Positions 1 through 7,687 of a stretch of 64,000 nucleotides of DNA are shown here, piece by piece. Position numbers and translations under genes: made by a program. Numbering within the stretch: the first letter of the stretch is position 1; every line of letters begins with the position of its first letter. The DNA is taken from NCBI GenBank assembly GCA_036406615.1, contig DASXAQ010000127.1:12519-76518 (forward strand). The letters are read 5' to 3'. The notes below the pieces were generated by a model. The model was not told the origin of the DNA. It did not search any database and saw only the letters and a list, made by a program, of their open reading frames with translations. This DNA comes from DASXAQ01 sp036406615. GTDB lineage: Bacteria; Actinomycetota; UBA4738.

Positions 1-56
1 TCAGGGCCTTCGTTCGAGCCGGGCGCCCTCCGAAAGGCTTCGTTCAGACGGGCCCG

Positions 57-823
57 CTACTTGCCCCCTCGAAACAGCGTCCACTGCTGCTGCATCCGCA
101 TGAACTGCCCCTTCGTGAACTGGTTCATGCAGGGGTCGTACGTGTGTCCATGAAGTTGTGGATCGGGTCCAGGCCGGGCGACGAGCACGTGTTGCGCCCC
201 GTCGGGAACTGGAACGCGGGCGACGCCTCGGCCGGCGTGTCGGCGACCAGGTCGCCCTGGACGCTGCAGCCACCTTTGAACGTGTGGAACAGGCCCATCC
301 AGTGACCGACCTCGTGGGTCGCCGTGTCACCCTCGTTGTAGTGCTGGGTGGTCCCGCCCGGTACCGAGCTGAACAGGATCACGACACCGTCGTCGGTCGT
401 GTTCGACTGGTAGTCCGACGGAAACGTCGACCACCCGAGCAGGTCGTTGCCCAAGTTGGCGGTGTAGATGTTCAGGTCGTCGGCCGAGCCCTTCCGCAGC
501 GCGGCCTTGGCCTGCTGCTCGGCGGCCGAGCCCGGACTCATCGTGAACCAGCTCGCGTTCGTCGTGCGATCGACGCCCGCGAGCACGAACGTCCAGCGCC
601 CCAAGGCATATGCGGCGTTCAGGACGTCCATCTGCGCATCGATCTGCGACTGAGGAATGTCGCCGTTCGGGATGCCCGTGCCCTTGTTGATGACGTGCAC
701 GAAGACGTTGATCGTGGCGCCGCGCGCCGTCGGCCTCGCGTGCACTCCCGCGGCGAATTGCGCGAGCGCATCCCCTTCCGGACGACGTGGACGAAGGAGC
801 CTAGCCCGGACAAATCGGCGCAA
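57..823 (-). pseudogene. Broken M43-type zinc metalloprotease
   Basis: This is the remnant of a secreted zinc metalloprotease of the pappalysin/cytophagalysin (M43) type. The zinc-binding motif HEVGHWMGLFH (HExxHxxGxxH) is intact and is followed by a Met-turn region NFMD. Just after NFMD the frame breaks: one base missing between 145 and 146 makes the protein end early at 125. In the next frame the expected C-terminus (YDPCMNQFTKGQF..., ending at a stop at 57-59) continues. The N-terminus is also poor: the frame opens at a TTG (823), there is no signal peptide, and no ATG lies upstream before the tRNA gene. It may be a decaying gene or a gene with an assembly error. The family and frameshift are clear; whether it is a true pseudogene is inference. 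Confidence 0.75.
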
Positions 824-866
824 GCAAGGACCATGCGCATGGAGCGAAATCGATAACCTTCGGTTG

Positions 867-942
867 TGGAGCCGGAGCGGGGAATCGAACCCCGGACCTA
901 CGCATTACGAGTGCGTCGCTCTGCCGTCTGAGCTACTCCGGC
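867..942 (-). tRNA. tRNA-Thr (anticodon CGU)
   Basis: The reverse strand folds as a complete tRNA. The acceptor stem GCCGGAG pairs with CUCCGGC, the D arm has AGCUCAGACGGCAGAGC, the anticodon stem ACGCA/UGCGU encloses the loop CUCGUAA, and the T arm carries GGUUCGAUUCC. The loop places CGU at positions 34-36, which reads the threonine codon ACG. The discriminator base is U and CCA is encoded at 869-867. ACG should be common in this GC-rich genome. Confidence 0.96.
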
Positions 943-1024
943 GATGTGCCGGTCAATTGTATCGGCCGCCTGCGGGCCGGCTTCAGGCGAACGTGACGCG
1001 GCCTTAAAGCCGCGCGACCCGGCG

Positions 1025-2194
1025 TCAGGCGGGGGTCGCCTCCAGCGCGCTGAGCCGAAGGAACAACCGCTCAAGCACCAGACGCGCGTTCAGGTTCGTC
1101 TCGTCGGCCAGGTCGGCCCGAGCCTCCTCCACCGCGCCCATCGCGAGCGCGGCCGCCGACGCCGACGGTCCGTCGCCCACCACCATCGCCGGCCGGTCCA
1201 GGTTCACCAGCAGATCGGGCGAGGCACCCGAGCGGACCAGGACGACATCCCGGTACGCACCGGCCAGCGCCAGCAGCGACCAGTCCAGGAACTCCCGCTC
1301 GGCGCGTCGGAGTCGGCGTTCGTGGCGCTCCTGGAGCCGGCGAACGACGCCCTTGAAGGCCTCTTCGGGCCGGCCCCGCTCGTCCAGGAAGGGCTTGAGC
1401 TCCTCCTCCAGCTCGCCGCCCAGGCGCTCGCGAAATCCCTTCGCCGCGGCCGCCAGGTCCTCCGCGGCCCCGAGCGCACCGCCGGGACCGACGCGAGCGC
1501 GTTCCGCGGCGGCCAGGGCCGCATCGCGAAACGCCAGGCCCTGTTCGTCCGCCGCGATCCGCCGCGCCCGCCCGACGTTGCCGCCCGACAGTCGCGACGC
1601 CAGCCGCGCCCGGTCGGTGCCCACGCCCTCGCGCGCGAGCGTGTCCACGACGAACGACTCCGCCAGCGGGGGGAACGAGATCTCCTGGCAACGCGAGCGG
1701 ATGGTCTCCGGCAGGTCGTCGACGCGCGCGGACAACAGGACGAAGACCGTGTCACCGGGCGGCTCCTCCAGCACCTTCAACAGCACGTCCGCGGCCTCGG
1801 TGCGCAGCCGATCGGCCTGCAGGACCACCATGACCTTGCGCCCCGGTTCGGGCGGCGTCAGGTGCGCGATGCGAGCGAACCCGCGGGCCGTGTTGGGGTC
1901 GGACGCGTCCTTGCCGACCAGGATGTCCGGCCCGGTCGGCTCCAGCACCGACAGGTTCGGGTGGCGTTCCCCGAGGGCCAGGCGGCAGTCGCGGCAGTCC
2001 CCGCAGCCGCCCTTCGGGCACAGCAGCGCTGCCGCGTACGCGCGGGCGCCGAGCCGCTTGCCCGACCCCTCGGGCCCCGAGAACAGGTACGCGTGATGCG
2101 GCTGACGCACGGCGCGCGCGAGGAAGGCGGTCGCGCCCTCCTGCCCGGGCACGTCGCGGAGAACCGGGGGCAGGGTCTCGGCTGCTTCGCTCAC
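1025..2194 (-). CDS. holB: DNA polymerase III delta' subunit
   Basis: This is the delta-prime subunit of the clamp loader, which helps load the DnaN sliding clamp at primer-template junctions. The 389-residue protein has the AAA+ fold: a P-loop GPEGSGKR near residues 40-47, a four-cysteine zinc module at C59, C64, C67 and C70, and the SRC-type sensor/finger segment IRSRCQEISFPPL. The start is a GTG whose bases overlap the stop codon of the upstream MFS-thymidylate kinase gene (GTGA, 2194-2191), so the two are probably translationally coupled. The order topA-tmk-holB is, from memory, the one seen in Streptomyces. The C-terminal half is less conserved, as usual for this subunit. Confidence 0.93.
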   Translation of the reverse strand: MSEAAETLPPVLRDVPGQEGATAFLARAVRQPHHAYLFSGPEGSGKRLGARAYAAALLCPKGGCGDCRDCRLALGERHPNLSVLEPTGPDILVGKDASDPNTARGFARIAHLTPPEPGRKVMVVLQADRLRTEAADVLLKVLEEPPGDTVFVLLSARVDDLPETIRSRCQEISFPPLAESFVVDTLAREGVGTDRARLASRLSGGNVGRARRIAADEQGLAFRDAALAAAERARVGPGGALGAAEDLAAAAKGFRERLGGELEEELKPFLDERGRPEEAFKGVVRRLQERHERRLRRAEREFLDWSLLALAGAYRDVVLVRSGASPDLLVNLDRPAMVVGDGPSASAAALAMGAVEEARADLADETNLNARLVLERLFLRLSALEATPA

Positions 2195-4221
2195 GTCGGG
2201 CCGCCCCGCCCCTGTTCGATGCGCGTGAGCACGCGGTCGAGCGCCTCGCGCACGCGGGCGTGGACGTCTTCCTCGCTTCCCGATCCGTCGATCGCGGCGT
2301 ACCGCTCCGGGTGCTCCTCGGCGATGCGCTGGTACGCGTCGGCGACGCGGCGGTGGAACGCGCCGTCCTCGGATTCGATCCGGTCGGCGACGCCCTCTGA
2401 TCGAAGCAGTCCGTAGTCGGGGTCGAGCTCCAGCAGGACCACCAGGTCGGGGAACAGGCCCTGCGTGGCCCACGCGTTCAGCGTCAACACGTCGGTCTCG
2501 CCGAGCCCACGGCCGGCGCCCTGGTAGGCGATCGACGAGTCGACGAAGCGGTCGCAGATCACGACCTTGCCTTCCCCCAGGGCCGGGCGGATGACGTCGA
2601 TCACGTGCTGGGCGCGCGACGCGGCGAAGGCCAACGCCTCGGCCCGAGGATCCAGCTTGCCGGTCTTCGGATCCAGCACCAACCGTCGGAGCTGCTCGCC
2701 GAAGTCGGTCCCGCCGGGCTCGCGCGTCACCAGGACCTCGTGGCCGCGGGACTGGATGTAGTCCCGGGCCTTCTCGATCTGCGTCCCCTTGCCGGCGCCC
2801 TCGACGCCCTCGAACACGATGAACAGTCCCGTGCCGTCCGCCCGCCGGATCGACGGGACCAGCGCGAGCGGCCGGGGCCTGGCCACGCGGAACCGCCGGA
2901 GTCCGCGCCGCGTCGTCGCACCGGCGGCCGCCACGACGCCTGCGCCCACGACCAGCGCGATACGGTAGCCGCCGCCGGGAAGCGCGTAGTGGTAGATGTG
3001 GATCGTGTACGTGCCGATCGCGGTGGCCAGCGCCGGGAAGCCGGCCAGGGAGATGAACAGCGCCGCGCGCACCATCGTCGCCAGCACGGCGAACGTCCGC
3101 CCGCGGAACTGATCGTTCACGTTCTCCTGCAGCATGGTGTAGCCGATCACCCACGCGATGCCCGCGCCCACGCCCATGGGGACCGTGAACGCGGCGGCCA
3201 GCACGATGGTCGGCATGACGGCCAGGACGAACAGGCACCCGGCAGAGGCCTCCAACGACATGCCGAACCAGCGGTCCTTGTCGTCGCGGCGCGACAGGAC
3301 GCCGGCCGCGCCCATACCCGCGCCCATCCCGACGCCGAGCGCGGTCATCAGGATGGCGAACCCGGCGTTCGGAGCGCCCAGCGAGTACTGGGCGAACGGC
3401 GCGCCGACCGACATCACCGAACCCGCGCCGGCGAACGCGATCACGACCCCGACGGTCATCGTCCGCACCAGCGGGCGGTCGCGAAGGAACCGAACGCCGC
3501 TTCGGATGTCGTCCAGCGCCGAGCGCGCCGAAAGCCGGCCCCCGTCGGCCAGCCGCAGCGCCGGGCCCCGCCGCAGATCGAGGCCCCACACCATCCAGGC
3601 CGAGAACAGGAACGTCAGCGAATCGCCCCACAGCGCCAGCGACCACGGGTGCGCCTGCAGGTAGCTGCCACCGAACCCGACCGCGATGCCGGCCAGCGCC
3701 GTGTACACGACGGCGCCGAGTGGCAGCGTTCCGTAGGTCGTGATGAGCCCGACCGAGTTCGCGTTCGACAGCTGGCGCCGCGGAACCAGGTTCGGCACGC
3801 TGGCGTCCTTGGCCGGCGTCCACAGCAGCGACAGGCACTCGATGAAGAACGAGACCAGGAAGATCAGCCACAGCTTCGGCAGGACCGGCATCAGCGCGTA
3901 GAGCGAGCCGCGGGCGATGTCGGCGCTGATCATCACCTTGCGTCGGTCCAGCCGGTCCACCAGCACGCCGGCAAGCGGACCGAACAGTACCGAAGGCAGC
4001 AGCCGGGCCAGCATCACGCCGGCCACTGCCAGGCCGGCCAGCGTCTTGCCGCCGAGGCGCGCGACCATGGTGCTGACGGCGACGAATCCCACCCAATCGC
4101 CGAGCGAAGAGACCAGCATGGCCCGCCACAGCCGGGAGAACGACGGGTGGATCAGCAGGTCCTTGAGGGTCGCCGGCTTGGTTCCCCGGAGGGCCGCGAT
4201 CTCTTCCGCTACCGAGGCCAT
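2191..4221 (-). CDS. tmk: MFS transporter-thymidylate kinase fusion
   Basis: The 676-residue protein joins two domains. Residues about 1-440 form a 12-helix MFS-type membrane domain (typical loop GVLVDRLDRRKVM between helices 2 and 3). Residues 464-676 form a complete thymidylate kinase: P-loop EGVEGAGKG at 471-479, the dTMP-binding REPGGT, and the DRFVDSS/YQGAGRG lid region. The kinase makes dTDP for DNA synthesis; the role of the membrane part is unknown. Large membrane-anchored TMK proteins of this kind are known in Streptomyces, so the fusion is real rather than an artefact of missed stops. The ATG at 4221 lies 7 nt after a TACGCT -10 element, which suggests a leaderless mRNA. The gene sits 27 bp after topA and overlaps holB. 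Confidence 0.9.
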   Translation of the reverse strand: MASVAEEIAALRGTKPATLKDLLIHPSFSRLWRAMLVSSLGDWVGFVAVSTMVARLGGKTLAGLAVAGVMLARLLPSVLFGPLAGVLVDRLDRRKVMISADIARGSLYALMPVLPKLWLIFLVSFFIECLSLLWTPAKDASVPNLVPRRQLSNANSVGLITTYGTLPLGAVVYTALAGIAVGFGGSYLQAHPWSLALWGDSLTFLFSAWMVWGLDLRRGPALRLADGGRLSARSALDDIRSGVRFLRDRPLVRTMTVGVVIAFAGAGSVMSVGAPFAQYSLGAPNAGFAILMTALGVGMGAGMGAAGVLSRRDDKDRWFGMSLEASAGCLFVLAVMPTIVLAAAFTVPMGVGAGIAWVIGYTMLQENVNDQFRGRTFAVLATMVRAALFISLAGFPALATAIGTYTIHIYHYALPGGGYRIALVVGAGVVAAAGATTRRGLRRFRVARPRPLALVPSIRRADGTGLFIVFEGVEGAGKGTQIEKARDYIQSRGHEVLVTREPGGTDFGEQLRRLVLDPKTGKLDPRAEALAFAASRAQHVIDVIRPALGEGKVVICDRFVDSSIAYQGAGRGLGETDVLTLNAWATQGLFPDLVVLLELDPDYGLLRSEGVADRIESEDGAFHRRVADAYQRIAEEHPERYAAIDGSGSEEDVHARVREALDRVLTRIEQGRGGPT

Positions 4222-4228
4222 CCGTCAG

Positions 4229-4234
4229 AGCGTA
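4229..4234 (-). promoter_or_regulatory. -10 element of leaderless tmk promoter
   Basis: On the minus strand TACGCT is followed by exactly 7 nt and then the ATG of the MFS-tmk gene. A TANNNT box at this distance would start transcription at or next to the A of the ATG. No convincing -35 hexamer is seen inside the end of topA. Confidence 0.5.
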
Positions 4235-4248
4235 GGCGATTCGAGCCG

Positions 4249-6726
4249 CTAGGTCCCCTGCTTGGCCTTCGGCGTGGCTGCGGCCTTGGATGACGCCGTG
4301 GTCTTCGTCGTCCGCTTGGCGCGTCGCGCTCCCGAGGCCCCGTCCGTGGCGTCGTCGGACTTGGTCGCGCGCTTGGTCCTGCCGCCGGAGGCCCGCTTGG
4401 CCCGCGTCCGTCCGCGGCCGGCGGGTACCAGGGCCTTGGCCTCCTCCTCGGACAGCTCGACGCCGTCCTCGGCCCAGGCCTTGCCGCAGCTCGTGCACCG
4501 GGTCGCGTTCCCCCGGGCCTTCACGACCAGTCCCTTGCAGGCCGGGCACGGATCCGGCAGCGGCGTCTGGTTCACGGAGAAGTCGCAGTCCGGGTACCGC
4601 TCGCACGAGTAGAAGGTGCCGAAGCGCCCGCGCCGCTCGACGATCTCGCCCTGGCCGCACTTCGGGCACGTCACACCGGTGCCCTTGCGCTCGCGCTTGA
4701 TGTACTTGCAGTCCGGGTAGCCCGAGCACCCGATGAACGGGCCGTAGCGGCCGGTTCGCTGCATCAGCGGACGGCCGCATTCGGGGCATGCTTCGTCCAG
4801 CAGCTCCGGCTCCGGCCGCTCCTCGCCGTTCAGCTGGCGTGTGTAGCGGCAGTCCGGATAGTTCTGGCAGCCGATGAACCGGCCGTAGCGCCCGAGCTTG
4901 ACGACCAGGTGGCCGGGCTCGCGCCCCTCCTCCGGGCAGCGCGGGCACAGCTCCTCGAGCACCTCCTCGGGGGGCTTCATCTCGTCGTCGGCGACCTTCA
5001 GGTCCCGCGTGAAGGGCCCGTAGAACTCATTCAGCACTCCAACCCAGCGCGTCTTGCCCTCGGCGATGTCGTCGAGCTCCTCTTCCATCCGCGCCGTGAA
5101 CCCGATGTCGAAGATGTCGGGGAAGTGCTGGACCAGCAGGTCGGTGACGACGATCCCGATGTCCTCGGGGAAGAACCGGCGGTCCTCCAACCGGACGTAG
5201 CCTCGGTCGGTGATCGTGGACAGCGTTGGCGCGTAGGTCGAAGGGCGCCCGATCCCATTCTCCTCCAACGCTTTCACCAGGCTCGCCTCGGTGTAGCGCG
5301 GCGGCGGCTGCGTGAAGTGCTGCTCGGGAAGCAGCTCGAGCAGGCGCAGCGCCTGCTCGGCGGTGAGCGCGGGGAGGTTGGCTTCGGCGTCCTCGTCGAT
5401 GGCATCGTCGCGTCCCTCGAAGTAGACGCGGCGGAAGCCGTCGAACGTCATGGTCTGGCCGGTGGCGCGCAGCATGTACGCCGGGCCGCCGCCGGCCTCG
5501 GCGCCGATGTCCACCGACACCTGGTTGAAGCGCGCCTCCGCCATCTGCGAGGCGACCGTGCGCTGCCAGATCAGCCGGTACAGGCGGCCCTGGTCGCGGT
5601 CCAGCACCGACTCGAGCTGGTCGGGCGCGCGCTGGGCGCTCGTGGGGCGGATCGCCTCGTGGGCCTCCTGCGCGCCGCGCTGCTTGCGCTTGTAGTGACG
5701 CGGCTGGGCCAGCGCGTACTCGTTGCCGTACATCGCCCGCACGGTGTCGGCCAGCTCGGCCAGCGCCTGTTCGGCGATGTTCACCGAGTCGGTTCGCATG
5801 TACGTGATCAGGCCGACCTGTCCCTCGCCCGGCACGGTCACGCCCTCGTACAGCCGCTGCGCGAGCGTCATCGTCTTGCGCGCCGAGAACCCGAGCTTGC
5901 GGGCCGCCTCCTGTTGCAGCGTCGAGGTGGTGAAGGGCGGCGCGGGTGTGCGCTTCACTTCTTTCTGGCGCACCTCCAGCACGCGGTAGGCCGCCTCGCG
6001 GAGCCTCGCGACGTGCGCGTCGGCCTCCTCCTGCGTCGACAGCACCAGGCCCTTCTTGTCCGGCGAGGCCGCAAGCTTGTCGTCGTCGACCTGGATGAGC
6101 CGCGCCAGGAACGCCGACTCGTCGCCGTTCGGCGCAAGCCGCGCGTCCACGCTCCAGTACTCCACGGGAACGAACGCCTGGATCTCGCGTTCGCGGTCCA
6201 CGATCAGTCGCAGCGCCACGGACTGCACGCGTCCGGCGGACAGGGCGCGGCGGAGCCGCTTCGACAGCAGCGGCGAGAGCTCGTAGCCGACGATTCGGTC
6301 CAGGATCCGGCGCGTCTGCTGCGCGTTCACCAGGTCCGTGTCGATCCGACGCGGGTGCCGGAACGCCTCCTGCACCGCGTCGCGCGTGATCTCGGTGAAC
6401 GTGACCCGGTTCGCGGTGGCCGGGTCCGCGCCGATCGACTCGGCAACGTGCCAGGCGATGGCCTCGCCCTCGCGGTCGAAGTCGGTGGCGAGCCACAGCG
6501 TCCCGGCGCGCTTGAACGCGTCGGTGAGCTTGCCGATCGTCTCCTTCGAGTCCGGCTTGATCTCGTATTCGGGGGCGAAGTCGTCGTCGGGGTTCACGCC
6601 CATGCGATCCTCGGGCAGGTCGCGGACGTGCCCGCGGCTGGCCTCGACCTTGTAGTCCGAGCCCAGGTACCGCTCGAGCGTCTTCGCCTTGGTCGGCGAC
6701 TCGACGATCACCAGTTGCTTGGCCAT
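4249..6726 (-). CDS. topA: DNA topoisomerase I (type IA)
   Basis: Type IA topoisomerase that relaxes negative supercoils by passing strands through a transient 5'-phosphotyrosine break. The 825-residue protein starts with the TOPRIM domain (KQLVIVESPTKAKT; DFDREGEAIAWH near residue 82) and has the active-site tyrosine Y309 in GLITYMRTDS. Four C-terminal Cys-rich ribbons follow (CPRC..CQNYPDC, CPEC..CSGYPDC, CPKC..CERYPDC, CPAC..CTSC), then a Lys/Ala-rich tail of about 70 residues, as in actinobacterial TopA. I chose the ATG at 6726 because the family begins there and GAAGGA precedes it. A GTG at 6810, 28 codons upstream, lies 8 nt after a TACAGT box and could give a leaderless, N-extended form. 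Confidence 0.95.
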   Translation of the reverse strand: MAKQLVIVESPTKAKTLERYLGSDYKVEASRGHVRDLPEDRMGVNPDDDFAPEYEIKPDSKETIGKLTDAFKRAGTLWLATDFDREGEAIAWHVAESIGADPATANRVTFTEITRDAVQEAFRHPRRIDTDLVNAQQTRRILDRIVGYELSPLLSKRLRRALSAGRVQSVALRLIVDREREIQAFVPVEYWSVDARLAPNGDESAFLARLIQVDDDKLAASPDKKGLVLSTQEEADAHVARLREAAYRVLEVRQKEVKRTPAPPFTTSTLQQEAARKLGFSARKTMTLAQRLYEGVTVPGEGQVGLITYMRTDSVNIAEQALAELADTVRAMYGNEYALAQPRHYKRKQRGAQEAHEAIRPTSAQRAPDQLESVLDRDQGRLYRLIWQRTVASQMAEARFNQVSVDIGAEAGGGPAYMLRATGQTMTFDGFRRVYFEGRDDAIDEDAEANLPALTAEQALRLLELLPEQHFTQPPPRYTEASLVKALEENGIGRPSTYAPTLSTITDRGYVRLEDRRFFPEDIGIVVTDLLVQHFPDIFDIGFTARMEEELDDIAEGKTRWVGVLNEFYGPFTRDLKVADDEMKPPEEVLEELCPRCPEEGREPGHLVVKLGRYGRFIGCQNYPDCRYTRQLNGEERPEPELLDEACPECGRPLMQRTGRYGPFIGCSGYPDCKYIKRERKGTGVTCPKCGQGEIVERRGRFGTFYSCERYPDCDFSVNQTPLPDPCPACKGLVVKARGNATRCTSCGKAWAEDGVELSEEEAKALVPAGRGRTRAKRASGGRTKRATKSDDATDGASGARRAKRTTKTTASSKAAATPKAKQGT

Positions 6727-6818
6727 CTCGTCCTTCGTGTCCTCGTCCTTCTTATCTACGTTCGCGGCTGCGGTTCGGGAGGGAGGGGACGCCGCGGGCG
6801 GAACGCCCACGGTGCATC

Positions 6819-6824
6819 ACTGTA
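6819..6824 (-). promoter_or_regulatory. Probable topA -10 element
   Basis: TACAGT on the minus strand lies 8 nt before an in-frame GTG (6810) and about 90 nt before the preferred ATG of topA (6726). It is the best TANNNT box in the topA-dedA spacer facing left. The spacer 6727-7030 otherwise holds the dedA promoter and an inverted repeat. Confidence 0.4.
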
Positions 6825-6920
6825 CGGCATGCCGGCGACTCCACTTGAGCGGCGGCCGATCCGCGATCCTGGCAGCTCCGGCGGCCGGCAGTCCATCGCC
6901 GGCAGGGGCAACCGCCGGTT

Positions 6921-6948
6921 GGAACATGCCACGAAATCGAAATGTTCC
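6921..6948. promoter_or_regulatory. Inverted repeat, candidate operator
   Basis: A perfect 7-bp inverted repeat GGAACAT / ATGTTCC is separated by 14 bp, in the divergent topA-dedA spacer. It ends 27 bp upstream of the dedA -10 box, so it could bind an activator or repressor of dedA. The long spacing argues against a standard LexA box. Function is inference. Confidence 0.35.
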
Positions 6949-6975
6949 CACGCTGAAGTGCGCAAACGCGCGAGG

Positions 6976-6981
6976 TAGGCT
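6976..6981 (+). promoter_or_regulatory. Probable dedA -10 element
   Basis: TAGGCT faces right in the topA-dedA spacer and would give a leader of about 40 nt before the GTG of dedA. No clear -35 hexamer is visible. Confidence 0.35.
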
Positions 6982-7030
6982 CGGCGCGCCGGCCCGGCCG
7001 GACCGGCGGAGGGGTACCTCGGGGCGCGCG

Positions 7031-7687
7031 GTGCAGCACTTCATCACGAATTTCATCCTGGACCACGGCTACGAGGCCATCTTCGTGCTGATGGTGCTCG
7101 AGTCGGCCTGCATTCCGATTCCCTCAGAGGTGACCATGCTGTTCGGTGGCGCGATGGCCAACGCGACGTTCGTCGCCTCCGTCGCCGGGGCGAGCGCCGT
7201 CCAGCTGAACTTCGTCCTGGTTGCCCTGATTGGGACGCTAGGAAACCTGGTCGGGTCCTTGATCGCGTACGGCGTCGGTCGCGCCGGCGGCCGCCCGATG
7301 GTCGAGCGGTGGAGCCGGAGGCTCTACGTGCGCGAGCACGAGCTGGAGCGCGCGGACGCCTGGTGGCGCGACCACGGGCAGCCCGCCGTGTTCTTCGGCC
7401 GGCTACTGCCCGTCGTGCGGACATTCATCAGCCTGCCGGCTGGCGTGGGCGAGATGCCCTTCGCCAGGTTCACGACCTACACACTGCTCGGATGTCTGCC
7501 CTGGACCTTCGCGCTCGCGGGCGTCGGGTACGCCGTGGGCGCGAGCTGGGACACGGTTGCTCGCTACTTCGTGCCGATCTCGATCGCGATCGGGGCCGTG
7601 CTGGTCGCCGGCGTCGGGTGGTGGTTCGTCCGCCAGCGCAGAGCCGCGCGCGAGGAGCGCCGGGCGAAGGACGCGCCGACTACGTAG
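7031..7687 (+). CDS. DedA family membrane protein
   Basis: A 218-residue integral membrane protein of the DedA/VTT family. Family members act in undecaprenyl-phosphate or phospholipid flipping and in membrane homeostasis. The sequence shows the N-terminal ESACIPIPSEV stretch, the family hallmark FFGRLLPVVRTFISLPAG followed by GEMPFARF, and a strongly basic tail (RQRRAAREERRAK). The family match is very good, but substrate and exact role cannot be read from sequence. The start is taken as the GTG at 7031; no ATG is available near it and the ribosome-binding site is weak. Its last 8 bases overlap the 3' end of the convergent gene at 7680. Confidence 0.85.
   Translation: MQHFITNFILDHGYEAIFVLMVLESACIPIPSEVTMLFGGAMANATFVASVAGASAVQLNFVLVALIGTLGNLVGSLIAYGVGRAGGRPMVERWSRRLYVREHELERADAWWRDHGQPAVFFGRLLPVVRTFISLPAGVGEMPFARFTTYTLLGCLPWTFALAGVGYAVGASWDTVARYFVPISIAIGAVLVAGVGWWFVRQRRAAREERRAKDAPTT

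Noticed and set aside
1025..4948. A 1307-residue minus-strand open frame across holB, tmk and the end of topA
   Set aside because: Only its last 389 codons match a protein (HolB). The rest is an Arg/Gly/Pro-rich shadow frame over the MFS-tmk and topA genes, which occurs because GC-rich DNA rarely has stops.
6921..6948. LexA/SOS box in the topA-dedA spacer
   Set aside because: The half sites are 14 bp apart, unlike the short spacing of an actinobacterial LexA box.
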